From: Burkholderia sp. OK233
Lineage (GTDB): Bacteria; Pseudomonadota; Gammaproteobacteria; Burkholderiales; Burkholderiaceae
Direction: 5' to 3'
DNA length: 64,000 bases
Assembly: GCF_900230185.1 (NCBI RefSeq)
Contig: NZ_OCSR01000002.1
Coordinates: 1,984,001 to 2,048,000, forward strand
Part shown: one piece after another, positions 1-9,074 of the stretch
Position numbering within the stretch: the stretch's first letter is position 1
How the letters are laid out: every line of letters starts with the position of its first letter
Notes under the pieces: model-generated
Told to the model about the DNA's origin: nothing
Seen by the model: only the letters and a program-made list of their open reading frames with translations
Databases searched by the model: none
Position numbers and translations under genes: made by a program

Positions 1-2
1 CC

Positions 3-185
3 GCTCATGACCCGAAGACCTCGATCGTCACCACGCTCAAGGATGAACAGCAATTCAACACCTTCTTCCGGCTCACAAGCGCAAGCGTGATCGCCAGGTT
101 GCGGGAAAGCTTCCCGGATCTCCCGGAAGAACCCGATGCCAGGACGGTGTTTCTCAAGCTTCGCGAGTTGCGCAACAGGTGGTGA
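3..185 (+). CDS. 3' end of an unidentified protein (partial)
   Basis: The third forward frame is open from the window edge and gives the last 60 residues of a protein ending at the TGA at 183-185. The fragment is charged and helix-prone (it ends LRELRNRW) and has no motif I recognise, so no function is proposed. The start lies outside the window. The reading frame is free of stops and has the G/C-rich third positions expected here, which is the only support for it being real. Confidence 0.45.
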   Translation, partial: AHDPKTSIVTTLKDEQQFNTFFRLTSASVIARLRESFPDLPEEPDARTVFLKLRELRNRW

Positions 186-298
186 TGCAGCAGGGCGCGG
201 AGCGTTGTTCATCCTGTTCGGCGCGCAACCTACCACGGCCGATGACACCGGAGGTACGACGTAGTCGTGCGGGAAATGCCCCGAGATATACTTCCTGC

Positions 299-931
299 AT
301 GGAACTCGACCCCCGCGACCTCGATAAGATCAGTGCCGTCACGTTGCAGCACTACGACGCGCACGCGGAAGATTTCCGCGACGGCACGTACGACCACGAC
401 GTCACGCAGAACATCGCGGCGCTGCTGCGCCATATCGAAGTCGAGCCGCCTCTTACGATTCTGGATTTTGGCTGCGGGCCGGGGCGTGATCTCAAGGCCT
501 TCACCACGCTTGGCCATCGCGCGGTCGGCCTCGATGGCGCCGAGCGCTTCGTTGCAATGGCGCGTGACGCGACTGGCTGCGACGTCTGGCAGCAGGATTT
601 CCTGCATCTCGATTTGCCGGCCGCGCACTTTGACGGCATTTTCGCCAACGCCGCGCTGTTCCATGTCCCGAGTCAGGCGTTGCCGCGCGTGTTGCGGCAA
701 TTGCACGCGACGCTGAAGCTCGGCGGCGTGCTGTTCAGTTCCAACCCGCGCGGCACGAATCAGGAAGGCTGGAGCCACGGCCGCTACGGCGTCTTCCATG
801 ATCTCGAAGCATGGCGCCGATATATGGCGGACTCGGGTTTCGTCGAAATCGAGCACTATTACCGGCCCGCCGGCTTGCCGCGTGAGCGGCAGCCGTGGCT
901 CGCCAGCGTGTGGCGCAAGCCGGTTGCCTGA
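299..931 (+). CDS. class I SAM-dependent methyltransferase
   Basis: A 210-residue cytosolic protein of the Rossmann-fold class I methyltransferase type. SAM-binding motif I is visible as ILDFGCGPGRDL at about residues 54-65, followed by an acidic strand end (VGLDGA) and a motif resembling the post-I/II region (FDGIFANAALFHV). The substrate cannot be told; this family includes small-molecule, quinone and protein methyltransferases. The frame is open upstream to 179, but the ATG at 299 gives the usual N terminus (MELDPRDLDK) and length. It stands alone between the partial gene and a stretch with no gene. Confidence 0.85.
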   Translation: MELDPRDLDKISAVTLQHYDAHAEDFRDGTYDHDVTQNIAALLRHIEVEPPLTILDFGCGPGRDLKAFTTLGHRAVGLDGAERFVAMARDATGCDVWQQDFLHLDLPAAHFDGIFANAALFHVPSQALPRVLRQLHATLKLGGVLFSSNPRGTNQEGWSHGRYGVFHDLEAWRRYMADSGFVEIEHYYRPAGLPRERQPWLASVWRKPVA

Positions 932-1379
932 ACGCCAGGGGGCTGTTCCACCGGATGCCCGGGTTGGGTTTGGCAAATCCTTGCGTTCAAGCCGCTTTGA
1001 TGCAGCGCAAAGCAGCCGATTTGCAACGGTGTCCATCGCGCAGAGAAACGGCCAGTCGTGGATCTCGCACAATCGGCAGAAGCGGGGACGCCTGTCGTCG
1101 GTCGCGACAGGCGGAGTGCGGCCACGAAGCGTCATTCGTACGCACCGTTGCCCCGAAGTTCAGACGTCGGATCCACCGCAGAAAGCGGCCACTCAATTCG
1201 CGACGATGAACGTTGCTTCATCGGCCTTTGCATGGGTGCGCGGCGGCTCCCGCCGTTTCAATCGCAATCGGAGACGGCGGAGACGGAATGGCGTCCTTTG
1301 CTTGCAGGAAGCTGATCAACATCCACGGTAACGCCGTCGCGCCCCTGTCTGATTTCGCAGAAGTGCAGATCATGCACCT
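932..1379. other. intergenic region with repeat copy 1
   Basis: No convincing gene lies between the methyltransferase stop and the end of the leftward CoA-transferase gene. Short open frames here have no coherent product. The notable content is copy 1 of a dispersed repeat of about 100 bases at roughly 1122-1226, annotated separately. Confidence 0.6.
1122..1226 (+). repeat. dispersed intergenic repeat, copy 1 of 3
   Basis: The block starts CACGAAGCGTCATTCG and contains CAATTCGCGACGATGAACG and GTTGCTTCATCGGCC. The same order of blocks occurs at 58181-58276 and 59897-60001, always between genes. Copies 2 and 3 also share GCATTGAGGCGTCGGTT, which is diverged here. Confidence 0.7.
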
Positions 1380-2888
1380 TCACCGCGTCAACCATTCGGG
1401 CTTGCTCGAACCCCGTGGCGAGAGCACCGTCCTGAAGGCCCCGGGAGTCTTCGACAAGACCACCTGGTCGGTCATGCCCTGATATGTACCCAGCGGAGTC
1501 TCTGCCGTGAACAGATCGGGGGTGACGTAGGCGTGCTCGTCGGAAGATCCGGCGGTCGCCCGGGCATAGTCCCTGTCGAAGATGCCGAGCGAGAACAGCC
1601 ACAGCACGGTTCGGGTCAGAGAAACGGTGACTCGATAGCTGCCACCCTCGATCGCACGCCGGCGCAGCGCCGCGAGTACGCCGACCGTGCCGAGCCAACC
1701 CACCACGTTGTCGACAATGGGGATGATCGGCGGCGATTTCGGACGTGCGAGTGTACCTTCGACAGCGAACAGCCCCGAGACCGCCGCGCCGATTTCATCG
1801 AATCCCGGACGATACTTCCAGGGACCCTTGGCGCCGTGAAGCAGGACACTGGCATGGATCAACCCAGGCTTCCTGCCGCAGAGCTCCTCGGCCTCGAGAC
1901 CATGGCGTTCCAGATAGCCCGGACGCTTGTTCGCGAAGAAGACATCGGCATCCTTCAGCAGGAGATCGAATTTCGCGCGATCCTCCTTCGAGTAGTCCAG
2001 GATCGTCGAGCGCATCCCGACCTGAGTGTCCCACGCGAACGCCTCGATCTCGCTGTCGTCGAACGGCCGCCAGATGTTGAGGACATCGGCCCCGTGCAAA
2101 GCCAGGTCTCTTCCGATTGCAGCTCCGGCAATCACGTGACCCATTCCGAGTGCGCGAATGCCGTCCAGCGGACTGGTGCCATCTTTCCTGAAAGGGATTG
2201 GCTCGCTTTCGCCGATCTTTTCCACGTTGATCAGCGACATTCTCGAGAGGACCTCGGTGTACTGAAGCTCCTTGCGGAATTCCTCGAAGGTGCGCACCTT
2301 GGCGATGACGATCCCGGCTTCCGCCGCCGCGTTCTCCAGGTCGTCCGCGCGCCATTGCAGAATGGCGTTGCGCACGGCTTCCGGGCTGGAGTCGCACCGA
2401 AGCAGGCTGAGCTCGCGGGCAGCCAGCTTGGGATAGATGTTCAGGGGCACGACGTGCCGTCCGTCGCGGGTTTCGCGAAAGAGATTCGTATCGACTTTGA
2501 GGGCCGGAGGACGTCCATTGATCGTCTCCCATTTCAGATCGAAGAACCCGGCGAAGCGCCGCAACGCTTTACGAACGTCCACTTCGATGTCCTGTTCCTC
2601 GCCGCTTCGCAGTCGCCATAGCGCAGCGACGCCGACGGCCTTGGCTGCCAGGGCGATCGCGGACAACGAGCCGAACCGGAAGAGCGCGGGAATGATCGGA
2701 TCCCGGCCGTGGAAAGTGATCTTGCCGCCGCTGTCCGCCGTCGATAACCCGACGTCTTTCAGTACGTCATTGAGCGCGCCGTGCAGATCGATATCCGAGC
2801 TCCGCGCCGGATTCGCGAGCTTCGATTGAATGATTCCGGTAAACCGGTCCGGTTCGCTTTCGATTGCAAGATTGGTCGAGTCTTTCAT
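1380..2888 (-). CDS. CaiB/BaiF family (family III) CoA-transferase, permuted architecture
   Basis: A 502-residue family III CoA-transferase, which moves CoA between carboxylic acids through an aspartyl-CoA thioester. The signature block that normally opens these proteins (PLDGIRALGMGHVIAG, with HGADVL) sits at about residue 240, and the usual C-terminal part (DGRHVVPLNIYP) comes first at about 142, so the halves are permuted. The expected nucleophile is Asp364 in PGFDEIGAAVSG. It is the last gene of a leftward operon, 91 bases after the dehydrogenase. The partner genes suggest activation of a hydroxy or carnitine-like acid, but the substrate is not shown. Confidence 0.85.
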   Translation of the reverse strand: MKDSTNLAIESEPDRFTGIIQSKLANPARSSDIDLHGALNDVLKDVGLSTADSGGKITFHGRDPIIPALFRFGSLSAIALAAKAVGVAALWRLRSGEEQDIEVDVRKALRRFAGFFDLKWETINGRPPALKVDTNLFRETRDGRHVVPLNIYPKLAARELSLLRCDSSPEAVRNAILQWRADDLENAAAEAGIVIAKVRTFEEFRKELQYTEVLSRMSLINVEKIGESEPIPFRKDGTSPLDGIRALGMGHVIAGAAIGRDLALHGADVLNIWRPFDDSEIEAFAWDTQVGMRSTILDYSKEDRAKFDLLLKDADVFFANKRPGYLERHGLEAEELCGRKPGLIHASVLLHGAKGPWKYRPGFDEIGAAVSGLFAVEGTLARPKSPPIIPIVDNVVGWLGTVGVLAALRRRAIEGGSYRVTVSLTRTVLWLFSLGIFDRDYARATAGSSDEHAYVTPDLFTAETPLGTYQGMTDQVVLSKTPGAFRTVLSPRGSSKPEWLTR

Positions 2889-2979
2889 TTGAGGAATTTT
2901 TTTCGATAAGGGAGTATCAACTGCCCGCGATCAGTCCATGCGAGCCGCGGCCACGCGTGGAGCGGGCGCATCCGTACCT

Positions 2980-3927
2980 TTAACGCGCCTTTCTTTTGGT
3001 GCGCAGTTCGATGAGGCCGAGAAGCATCTCGTCCCGCTCCGCCTCCAACTCCGCGATGGAACGCGATCCGACTTCGGCATGAACGCCGTCGATAAGCTTC
3101 TTCTGCACCTCGGGTGTCAACACCGGCGAACCGAGATCTTTCCACCCGGCCGTCATCGGGCCGGTGAACTGCTGGAAGAAGTGCTCGATGCCGCCCGGGC
3201 CGCCGCCGAGGTGATTGAGCATCATGTTGCCCATCACGCCCCAGCGCAGGCCCGGCCCCCAGGAGAGGGCGGTATCGACGTCGGCGGCGCTAAGCACATC
3301 CTCGGCCACCAGGTAATAGACCTCGCGCGCCACCGCGAACTGCAGACGGTTGGCGACGTGGCCCTGAAGTTCCTTGTGCAGGCGCACCGTCTGTTTTCCG
3401 ATTGATGTGTAGAACTCCGTGGCGCGCCGGATCGTCTCTTCCGATGTCTTTGCCCCGCCGACGATCTCGACTAGCGGGATCAAGTGCGGTGGATTGAACG
3501 GATGGGCGACGACGCAGCGCTCGGGATGCCACGTGGCGCCCAACTGGATGCTGCTCATGGGGAGGGTCGACGTGCTCGACGCGATGATCACGTTGGGTGG
3601 CAGCAACCCATCGAGTTGCCCATAGAGTTTCTGCTTGAAATCGAGCCTCTCGGGGCCGTTTTCCTGGACGAGGTCCACATTCGTGACCGCTTGCGCGAGC
3701 ACGGGCGTGAACGTCAGGTTCGCTTGCGACGCTCCGGGCGCAAGGCCCAATCTCTTGAGCGCGGGCCAGGCGGCCTCCACGAACGTCCTGAGCTGGGCTT
3801 CCGCGTTCGGCGCGATGTCTGTCGCAACGACCTGCAGTCCCTTGGCAAGAAACAGCGCGGTCCAACTGGCGCCGATCACGCCGGTGCCGATGACGACGAT
3901 GCGGCGAATGGGCTTGGTATCAGTCAT
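2980..3927 (-). CDS. 3-hydroxyacyl-CoA dehydrogenase / L-carnitine dehydrogenase-type NAD oxidoreductase
   Basis: A 315-residue enzyme of the 3-hydroxyacyl-CoA dehydrogenase family. The N-terminal NAD fold has the GTGVIG fingerprint at residues 14-19, and the catalytic His is in HPFNPPHLIP (His142) with the partner Glu at 154. Size and the single C-terminal helical domain fit the short members (L-carnitine dehydrogenase, L-gulonate dehydrogenase, hydroxybutyryl-CoA dehydrogenase) rather than a FadB fusion. It lies 21 bases after the propeller gene and upstream of the CoA-transferase, so the three are probably cotranscribed. Carnitine or another beta-hydroxy acid is a reasonable guess for the substrate. 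Confidence 0.85.
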   Translation of the reverse strand: MTDTKPIRRIVVIGTGVIGASWTALFLAKGLQVVATDIAPNAEAQLRTFVEAAWPALKRLGLAPGASQANLTFTPVLAQAVTNVDLVQENGPERLDFKQKLYGQLDGLLPPNVIIASSTSTLPMSSIQLGATWHPERCVVAHPFNPPHLIPLVEIVGGAKTSEETIRRATEFYTSIGKQTVRLHKELQGHVANRLQFAVAREVYYLVAEDVLSAADVDTALSWGPGLRWGVMGNMMLNHLGGGPGGIEHFFQQFTGPMTAGWKDLGSPVLTPEVQKKLIDGVHAEVGSRSIAELEAERDEMLLGLIELRTKRKAR

Positions 3928-3948
3928 GTCATGTCTCCAATGCGTGGG

Positions 3949-4863
3949 TCAGACTTCGGCATAGGCGATGCCGGTGAGGTTGCCTTGAGCGAAGAGGAAG
4001 TTGCGCTGGTTCTTTCCATCGAGATCGGCGGAATAGACGGAGCCGCCCAGGTCCGTGATGAACATCCGATTACCAGGAATGTCGAGTGCGATGCCGATTC
4101 CCTCCATCAGGTGCGTAACGAGGATTTCAGACGTCGCCGTTCCATCGATCGGCGTACGATTGACGGTGTTGCCGCGCGGAGGATCGCCGCGGTCGGTCCA
4201 GTAGAGGAGACGCTTCGCGAGGTCGAGCTCAAGGTCGATGGGCTCCGGCAACCGGTCGAACAGCACTTCGATGTCGGAGCGGTTCGTCGGGTCTTCGCCC
4301 TGCGGGATGTCGATGTTGGCGCGGAAGATGCGGCCCAGGCCGGCGTTGTCCGGGCCTTTCTGCGTCCAGTAGAGTTTCCCGAGCTTCGGATCGGTCGTGA
4401 TTCCGACGCACCACCGGGTCTGGTCGAGCCGGTCCAGGTCGCCATGTCCGGTCGCGACCAGCGTTTCGATTTGAGAGCCGTCGAGGTTGGCGCGCATCAC
4501 GCGCATGCCTTCTCGATCGCACCAATAGAGCTTGCCACCTGCCTTGTCGAGATGAATCTGCTTCGGTGTGTGCGTGACGCCTTGCGGGACAATGGCCACG
4601 CGGTTCTTGCCATCCAGGTCGGCGCGTTCGATCGAGCCGTCATGGAGACCGATCGAACCCATGTTGGTCCAGTAGATTTGACCGGCATCCACGTCCACGA
4701 CGATGCCGTCGGGGAGACGGCAATCCGTGACGATCGTCTTGAGGTCGGATCCATCGGGCTTCGCCGAGTGAATGCGACCGCCGCTCAATTCGAGGAAAAA
4801 CAATCGGCCGGAGCGGGTCGCGTCCGCGGAAACATTCGTTCCGCTGATTCGGGGCAGGGTCAT
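3949..4863 (-). CDS. YWTD (LDL-receptor class B type) beta-propeller protein
   Basis: A 304-residue protein built of YWTD-like repeats: IYWTNMG, LYWCDRE, LYWTQKG, LYWTDRG and a final degenerate MFITDLG, each followed by a Gly/Asp-rich strand (e.g. ADLDGKNR). This is the six-bladed propeller of LDL-receptor class B repeats. No signal peptide is visible, so it is probably cytosolic. It opens the operon with the hydroxyacyl-CoA dehydrogenase and CoA-transferase; a ribosome site (GAAAGGA) precedes the ATG. A lactonase-like or binding role is possible; no catalytic residue can be named. Confidence 0.8.
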   Translation of the reverse strand: MTLPRISGTNVSADATRSGRLFFLELSGGRIHSAKPDGSDLKTIVTDCRLPDGIVVDVDAGQIYWTNMGSIGLHDGSIERADLDGKNRVAIVPQGVTHTPKQIHLDKAGGKLYWCDREGMRVMRANLDGSQIETLVATGHGDLDRLDQTRWCVGITTDPKLGKLYWTQKGPDNAGLGRIFRANIDIPQGEDPTNRSDIEVLFDRLPEPIDLELDLAKRLLYWTDRGDPPRGNTVNRTPIDGTATSEILVTHLMEGIGIALDIPGNRMFITDLGGSVYSADLDGKNQRNFLFAQGNLTGIAYAEV

Positions 4864-4879
4864 CGTGTGTCCTTTCGGG

Positions 4880-5122
4880 TCATTGCCATCGGAATAGAGA
4901 CTGAATGTCGGGCGCGGCTGTGTACCGCCGGGTAGCGGTCTCGTCGATCATCGCGAAGGGATCGGAAAACCAGCGGTTGGCACCAAACGCTTCCGCCTCT
5001 TGCCACGCATCGTGTTTATTGCGCGCCAGGCGGCAAGAAAGCAGACATAGCGCTTTTGAGGCCAAGACCTCTCTCCAGGACGAACTGCGGAATCGGGTGC
5101 CGTGAATTGCCCGGCAGGACGT
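4880..5122 (-). pseudogene. possible remnant of a gene upstream of the propeller operon
   Basis: A leftward open frame ends with a TGA at 4880-4882, 17 bases before the propeller ATG, as an operon neighbour would. Its last 40 or so residues look protein-like (KHDAWQEAEAFGANRW, then FAMIDETATRRYTAAPDIQ), but the frame has no good start and stops at 5123-5125, and a plausible continuation lies in another frame. I read it as the 3' remnant of a lost gene. The family was not recognised, and chance is possible. Confidence 0.3.
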
Positions 5123-5533
5123 TCATCCGGCCCGCGACCACCTCGAGGTCCGCAGTGCAATCACCAAGCCGTCGTGTCTGAATTGAACGGTTTATGTGCC
5201 AATTTTCTGATGGTAGTTGGCAGGGCGGAGGGCGGCTATTACATAAAGCTGGAATACGCCTCGTGTCCCGTACCCATTAGAGGCATGTTGTTGCGTGATG
5301 ACCGTTTGACCTTTGAAACCGGCCATCGCTGGCACGAAGTGTCGTAGGTCCGCTTTGGGTCAATTTCGGCGGTTCGTCGGGAGCCCCGGTTCGGCCAGCA
5401 GCGGATCGGTAACTCAGTTGTCCGGTGAATGGTATTTCGCATTCGCCGGGGTTCGCCGGCCTCAACCGATTGATGGCGCCCCCCCTTATCCAGTACTCTG
5501 GCAAAGACCTGCATATCGCGATCGGCGGTTGTG
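5123..5533. other. intergenic region, no gene seen
   Basis: No supported gene. The open frames are short, lack ribosome sites and have unlikely composition. The base composition resembles other gene-poor stretches of this window. Confidence 0.5.
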
Positions 5534-6004
5534 ATGAATCTAGATTTTCGGCTGGCCGTACCCGGAGACTCGGAATGGTTATTTGACACGTACCGGCGAA
5601 CGATGAAAGGTTTCGTTACCTCAGCGTATGGCTGGGATGACGACTTGCAGCAAGCGGGGTTTGCAAAAAGCCTTCGCCAGGGCACTTGTCAAACGGTTAC
5701 GTGGGAAGGCAGCCGATGCGGGTTTGTGCACTGGGACGTCGAACCGGATCTCGTATGGCTGAGGATGCTTTGTATCGTGCCGGAGATGCAAAACAAGTCG
5801 ATCGGAAGTACAGCGATTGCCAAGGTCATATCTTTGTCCAGTTACTTACAGAAGCCGTTGTACTTGAATGTCTTCGTATGCAACCGAACTGCCTATGACT
5901 GGTACAGCAGAATCGGTTTTGTCGAAATCGAAAACGACGGGAAGGTCTCCACTTTGGTGCTTGCTCCTTCGTCGTCGCCAGCCCTTATGGAACGGCACGC
6001 GTAG
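5534..6004 (+). CDS. GNAT family N-acetyltransferase
   Basis: A protein of 156 residues with the layout of a single-domain GNAT acetyltransferase: an N-terminal strand-helix (FRLAVPGDSEWLFDTY), the central strand pair (GFVHWD, VWLRMLCIVPEMQNKSIGSTAIAKV), where the acetyl-CoA pyrophosphate loop would be QNKSIG, and the C-terminal NVFVCNRTAYDWYSRIGFVEI typical of the family. The acceptor is unknown. A GTG three bases upstream could also be used. Its A/T content is slightly higher than in the flanking genes. Confidence 0.75.
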   Translation: MNLDFRLAVPGDSEWLFDTYRRTMKGFVTSAYGWDDDLQQAGFAKSLRQGTCQTVTWEGSRCGFVHWDVEPDLVWLRMLCIVPEMQNKSIGSTAIAKVISLSSYLQKPLYLNVFVCNRTAYDWYSRIGFVEIENDGKVSTLVLAPSSSPALMERHA

Positions 6005-6305
6005 TCTCCCAAGCACCGTGCCCCCCGCGGGAACAGCCGGGTTCGGCCTTGGATTCAACCGGTCGACACCGGACCCTAGATCGTCAACAATCGCGTTTCA
6101 ACTTTTCAACTGATATCTAGCGGAGATTGACGTAAGAATCTTGTATGCCCGGCTACGAGCGGAAATGGACACCAAGTAAGGCCGTAGGATTCCGCCACCA
6201 GAGTTGGTCGTTCTTTTTCTCTGCCGATCGGCGCAATTGCCATTGCGACGTTTGTGACCGACCGAGGTGGCACACTCAGCACTCGGACATGTGGAGCGGC
6301 GTGAT
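6005..6305. other. intergenic region, no gene seen
   Basis: About 300 bases without a supported gene. It must carry the promoter of the downstream reductase, whose ATG at 6306 has a GGAG ribosome site. Confidence 0.5.
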
Positions 6306-7415
6306 ATGCGTGTTGTAGTACTTGGTGGCTACGGTAACTTTGGCGCACGGATCTGCCGTGGGCTTGCTGGCGATGCGGGGATAGAACTCGTGATTGCCGG
6401 GCGGAACGAGGCGCGAGCCGTTGCGTTTGCCACGACACTTGCGAAAAGCGTACATGCGGTGTCACTTGACGCGGGCGCATTGGATTTTACTCAGCGTCTA
6501 AGCGTGCTCAAACCCGATTTGGTAATCCATACAGCGGGTCCGTTCCAGGGACAAGGTTACGATGCCGCCCGAGCGATTGCAGAGTGCGGAGCGCACTACA
6601 TCGATCTCGCGGACGGTCGGCGGTTTGTGTGCGATTTCTCCGACGCATTGGACGCCCCGTTCAAGGCCGCCGGGCGTACAGCCTTCAGCGGCGTAAGCAC
6701 GCTGCCGACACTCTCGGCGGCTGTCGTCGACGATTTGCGCGATCGTTTCGCCGAACTGTCTTCGATTGAGATCTGTATTGCTCCGGGGCAGCAGGCTCCG
6801 CGAGGCAAGGCGACCCTGGCCGCGGTGTTGTCGTATTGTGGCGAGACCATACAGGTATGGCAAGGAGGGCGCTGGATGCCACACATAGGCTGGTCAAACC
6901 CAACACGTATTCTGTTTGCGCAGCTGCCGTCGCGCCGTGGAGCCGTATGCGACGTCCCGGACCTGGAACTGTTCCCCCAACGCTATCCGGGCGTGAACAA
7001 CGTCATGTTTCGCGCTGCGCTCGAAGTTGAGCTAACACAGCGTGTGTTCGCCTTAATCGCATGGGCACGGCGTCGACGATTACTTCCGCGTGCAAGTCTA
7101 CTGGCGCCTCTGCTGCACCACACAGGGACTTGGCTTGATCGGTTCGGCTCGGGGCTCGGTGGCATGGTGATTCGGCTTGATGGGCTATCTTTGCAAAGGC
7201 AGCCTCTTCATCTTGAGTGGCACCTTACTGTAGATAATAACTACGGACCAGAAGTCCCTTGCATGGCGGCGATCTTGTTGGCCCAAAGGCTGGCGCGCGG
7301 CGACACGTTTCCACCTGGCGCGCAGACTAGCCCGGGTTCACTACTCCTGCACGAGTTTGAGCCAGAGTTTGCACGTTGGGGCATCCAGACGGAAGTGATC
7401 GAAGGCGTTGGGTGA
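6306..7415 (+). CDS. saccharopine dehydrogenase-like NADP-binding protein
   Basis: A 369-residue protein starting MRVVVLGGYGNFGARICRGL, the Rossmann GxGxxG-type fingerprint of saccharopine-dehydrogenase-like reductases, followed by VIHTAGPFQGQGYD and YIDLADGRRFV, which are characteristic of this family. The ATG at 6306 is chosen over the upstream frame start because it places the nucleotide fold at the N terminus and has a GGAG site. The substrate is unknown; members act on amino-acid adducts or lipid-linked groups. It is a stand-alone gene. Confidence 0.8.
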   Translation: MRVVVLGGYGNFGARICRGLAGDAGIELVIAGRNEARAVAFATTLAKSVHAVSLDAGALDFTQRLSVLKPDLVIHTAGPFQGQGYDAARAIAECGAHYIDLADGRRFVCDFSDALDAPFKAAGRTAFSGVSTLPTLSAAVVDDLRDRFAELSSIEICIAPGQQAPRGKATLAAVLSYCGETIQVWQGGRWMPHIGWSNPTRILFAQLPSRRGAVCDVPDLELFPQRYPGVNNVMFRAALEVELTQRVFALIAWARRRRLLPRASLLAPLLHHTGTWLDRFGSGLGGMVIRLDGLSLQRQPLHLEWHLTVDNNYGPEVPCMAAILLAQRLARGDTFPPGAQTSPGSLLLHEFEPEFARWGIQTEVIEGVG

Positions 7416-7575
7416 TGATTGCGTGCGGTTTCGCGAGCGGTCGCTACGCAGAAACCGGGAGGACTGCTGTGGGTCGACCTGAGCCGGTCGTCGTCAGGCT
7501 CAGTGCGGCCAACTGCGGCCGTCGGCATATATCTTCACCAAGACATTCGAGCGTCGGCTTGACCCAATCCAACGG

Positions 7576-7962
7576 TCACCCGGGAGTCGGCGGCAGGACT
7601 GCGTTTGCCACGATCTCTACGCGCATCCCGGGAACCACGAGCGCTTTTACCGCGACACTCGAACGATTGGGATAAGGCGCAGTGAAGAACTCCCGATAAA
7701 CCCTGTCGATGACCGGCATGTCCGTAATATCGATCATCTGGATCAATACCTGTGTGACATCGTCAAGCGACCCACCCGCCGCAGCCATCGCACGCTCGAG
7801 ATTCGCAAACGTCAGGCGTGCCTGTTCTTCGATCGGTCCTGTGTCGATCGAACCGTCGAGCCGGACCGGTCCGTGTGATGTGAACACCATGCCGCCGGCA
7901 CGCACAGCCCATGAGAATGGTTGGCCAAGCGCCGGCAATCCAACATCGATAACTTCTTTCAC
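7576..7962 (-). CDS. RidA (YjgF/YER057c/UK114) family protein
   Basis: A 128-residue RidA-family protein. The core blocks are seen: AGGMVFTSHGP, the helix QARLTFANLERAMAAAGGSLDDV, the strand QVLIQMIDI and the C terminus ALVVPGMRVEIVANAVL, where the arginine before VEI is the conserved ligand-binding residue of imine deaminases. Members hydrolyse reactive enamines/imines or act in ring-cleavage pathways. It starts with GTG overlapping the stop of the hydrolase gene by four bases (GTGA), so the two are translationally coupled and probably act in one pathway. Confidence 0.88.
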   Translation of the reverse strand: MKEVIDVGLPALGQPFSWAVRAGGMVFTSHGPVRLDGSIDTGPIEEQARLTFANLERAMAAAGGSLDDVTQVLIQMIDITDMPVIDRVYREFFTAPYPNRSSVAVKALVVPGMRVEIVANAVLPPTPG

Positions 7963-8828
7963 AATGGGTCTCCCTTCATCATGCCTTCCAGTGCCCGATA
8001 CCAGTGATTGTGCGGATCACGCAACATCAAGTGAGTGTCGAAGTGATCACGACCCTTCTCGACATGGCAAGCGACTGGCGCTGACTGGCAGGCGAGCAGA
8101 GCGGCCAGACGACGATTCGATCTGATTACCCGCGGCGAGTCATATTCACCATAGTTGAGTGCAAATGACAAGTTGTTGCCGACAGTCCAGCAGACGGGAC
8201 TGAAGATGCCGTCGTCATCTGCCCGCGCGAGCACCATGTCATACACGCGCGCCTCCAGACTCTCCGGCTCTGGTTTTGGATGACTGAGGTCCATGATGCC
8301 GCTGATGGGTGCGCAACCGCGAATGGCGATATCGCTGTCTTCTACCCCGCGGTAGTTCTTGAAACGTAGCGCAGTCAACGCGGCCAGATGGCCTCCTGCG
8401 GAATGTCCGGCGACGTAGACGTTGCGCATGTCGCCCTGGAATGTTTGCGACGCAGCAAGCGAGCGCAGCAATAGCAGGCAATCATCGAAAGCGGCGGGCA
8501 TGCGATATTCCGGAGCGAGGCGATAGTCGGGCAGGACCAGCACCGCGCCCAAGCGCGTTACGTGCTCCGCCATGAACCAGTTCCACTCTTTATAGCCATT
8601 CGTCCAGCCCCCGCCATGCCAGAAGATCACGACGGGCGCACATCCCGCGTTATGGGGATAGAAAACGTCATACGTTTGCTGTCGATGCGGTCCATACCGA
8701 ACGTTACGTTCCCAGGGCAGCTGCTTGGGCGCATGCTGCGCCCAAGCCAATACGGTACTGGCATAGCGCTGCGCAGCCATCGTCGGCAACGGCATCTGCT
8801 CTTCCAGGTGAAGAATCCTCTCAGCCAC
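7959..8828 (-). CDS. alpha/beta hydrolase (arylformamidase-like)
   Basis: A 289-residue alpha/beta-hydrolase with the oxyanion motif HGGGW, the nucleophile elbow GHSAGG and a late His in KGRDHFDTH, an arrangement seen in kynurenine formamidase/carboxylesterase-like enzymes. The GTG start at 8828 is preceded by GAGGAG. It is followed by an overlapping RidA gene and diverges from an MFS permease, with a GntR regulator and porin beyond. That context suggests hydrolysis of an imported amide or ester whose product gives an imine handled by RidA; the compound cannot be named. Confidence 0.82.
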   Translation of the reverse strand: MAERILHLEEQMPLPTMAAQRYASTVLAWAQHAPKQLPWERNVRYGPHRQQTYDVFYPHNAGCAPVVIFWHGGGWTNGYKEWNWFMAEHVTRLGAVLVLPDYRLAPEYRMPAAFDDCLLLLRSLAASQTFQGDMRNVYVAGHSAGGHLAALTALRFKNYRGVEDSDIAIRGCAPISGIMDLSHPKPEPESLEARVYDMVLARADDDGIFSPVCWTVGNNLSFALNYGEYDSPRVIRSNRRLAALLACQSAPVACHVEKGRDHFDTHLMLRDPHNHWYRALEGMMKGDPL

Positions 8829-8913
8829 TCGAACTCCTCAAGATCGCTGTGGACGTTCGACGCGTGTCGAACGGCGCCAGCAGGTAGGCGCCATCGCATC
8901 ATAAAACATGCAA

Positions 8914-8942
8914 GAATTTATATAAAGACACTAATTTATATT
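8914..8942. promoter_or_regulatory. AT-rich operator-like motif, copy 1
   Basis: In the divergent region between the hydrolase and MFS genes the motif AATTTATAT occurs twice as a direct repeat (8915-8923 and 8933-8941), with GACAC between. Nearly the same arrangement (AATTTATATA, GACAC, then TTATTTTATA) is found at 11268-11295 upstream of the GntR gene. Sharing by the two promoters of this island suggests a GntR-family operator; this is inference. Confidence 0.5.
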
Positions 8943-9074
8943 GACGTAGATTTTTTACACGCTAAGAATGGTTGCCAATCTGGGTGCGGGTGGCCGCCGA
9001 GCGGGCACAGCGACGCACCCCGCTTGTGGCCGTACCAGCGCCATGAGGCCCATTCAACTATTCAGGAGACAAAG

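Noticed and set aside
230..1135. 301-codon leftward open frame
   Set aside because: Antisense to the methyltransferase with a clear SAM motif; no recognisable product.
1533..2621. 362-codon rightward open frame
   Set aside because: Antisense shadow of the CoA-transferase.
3484..4935. 483-codon rightward open frame
   Set aside because: Antisense to the hydroxyacyl-CoA dehydrogenase and YWTD propeller genes, both of which have clear motifs.
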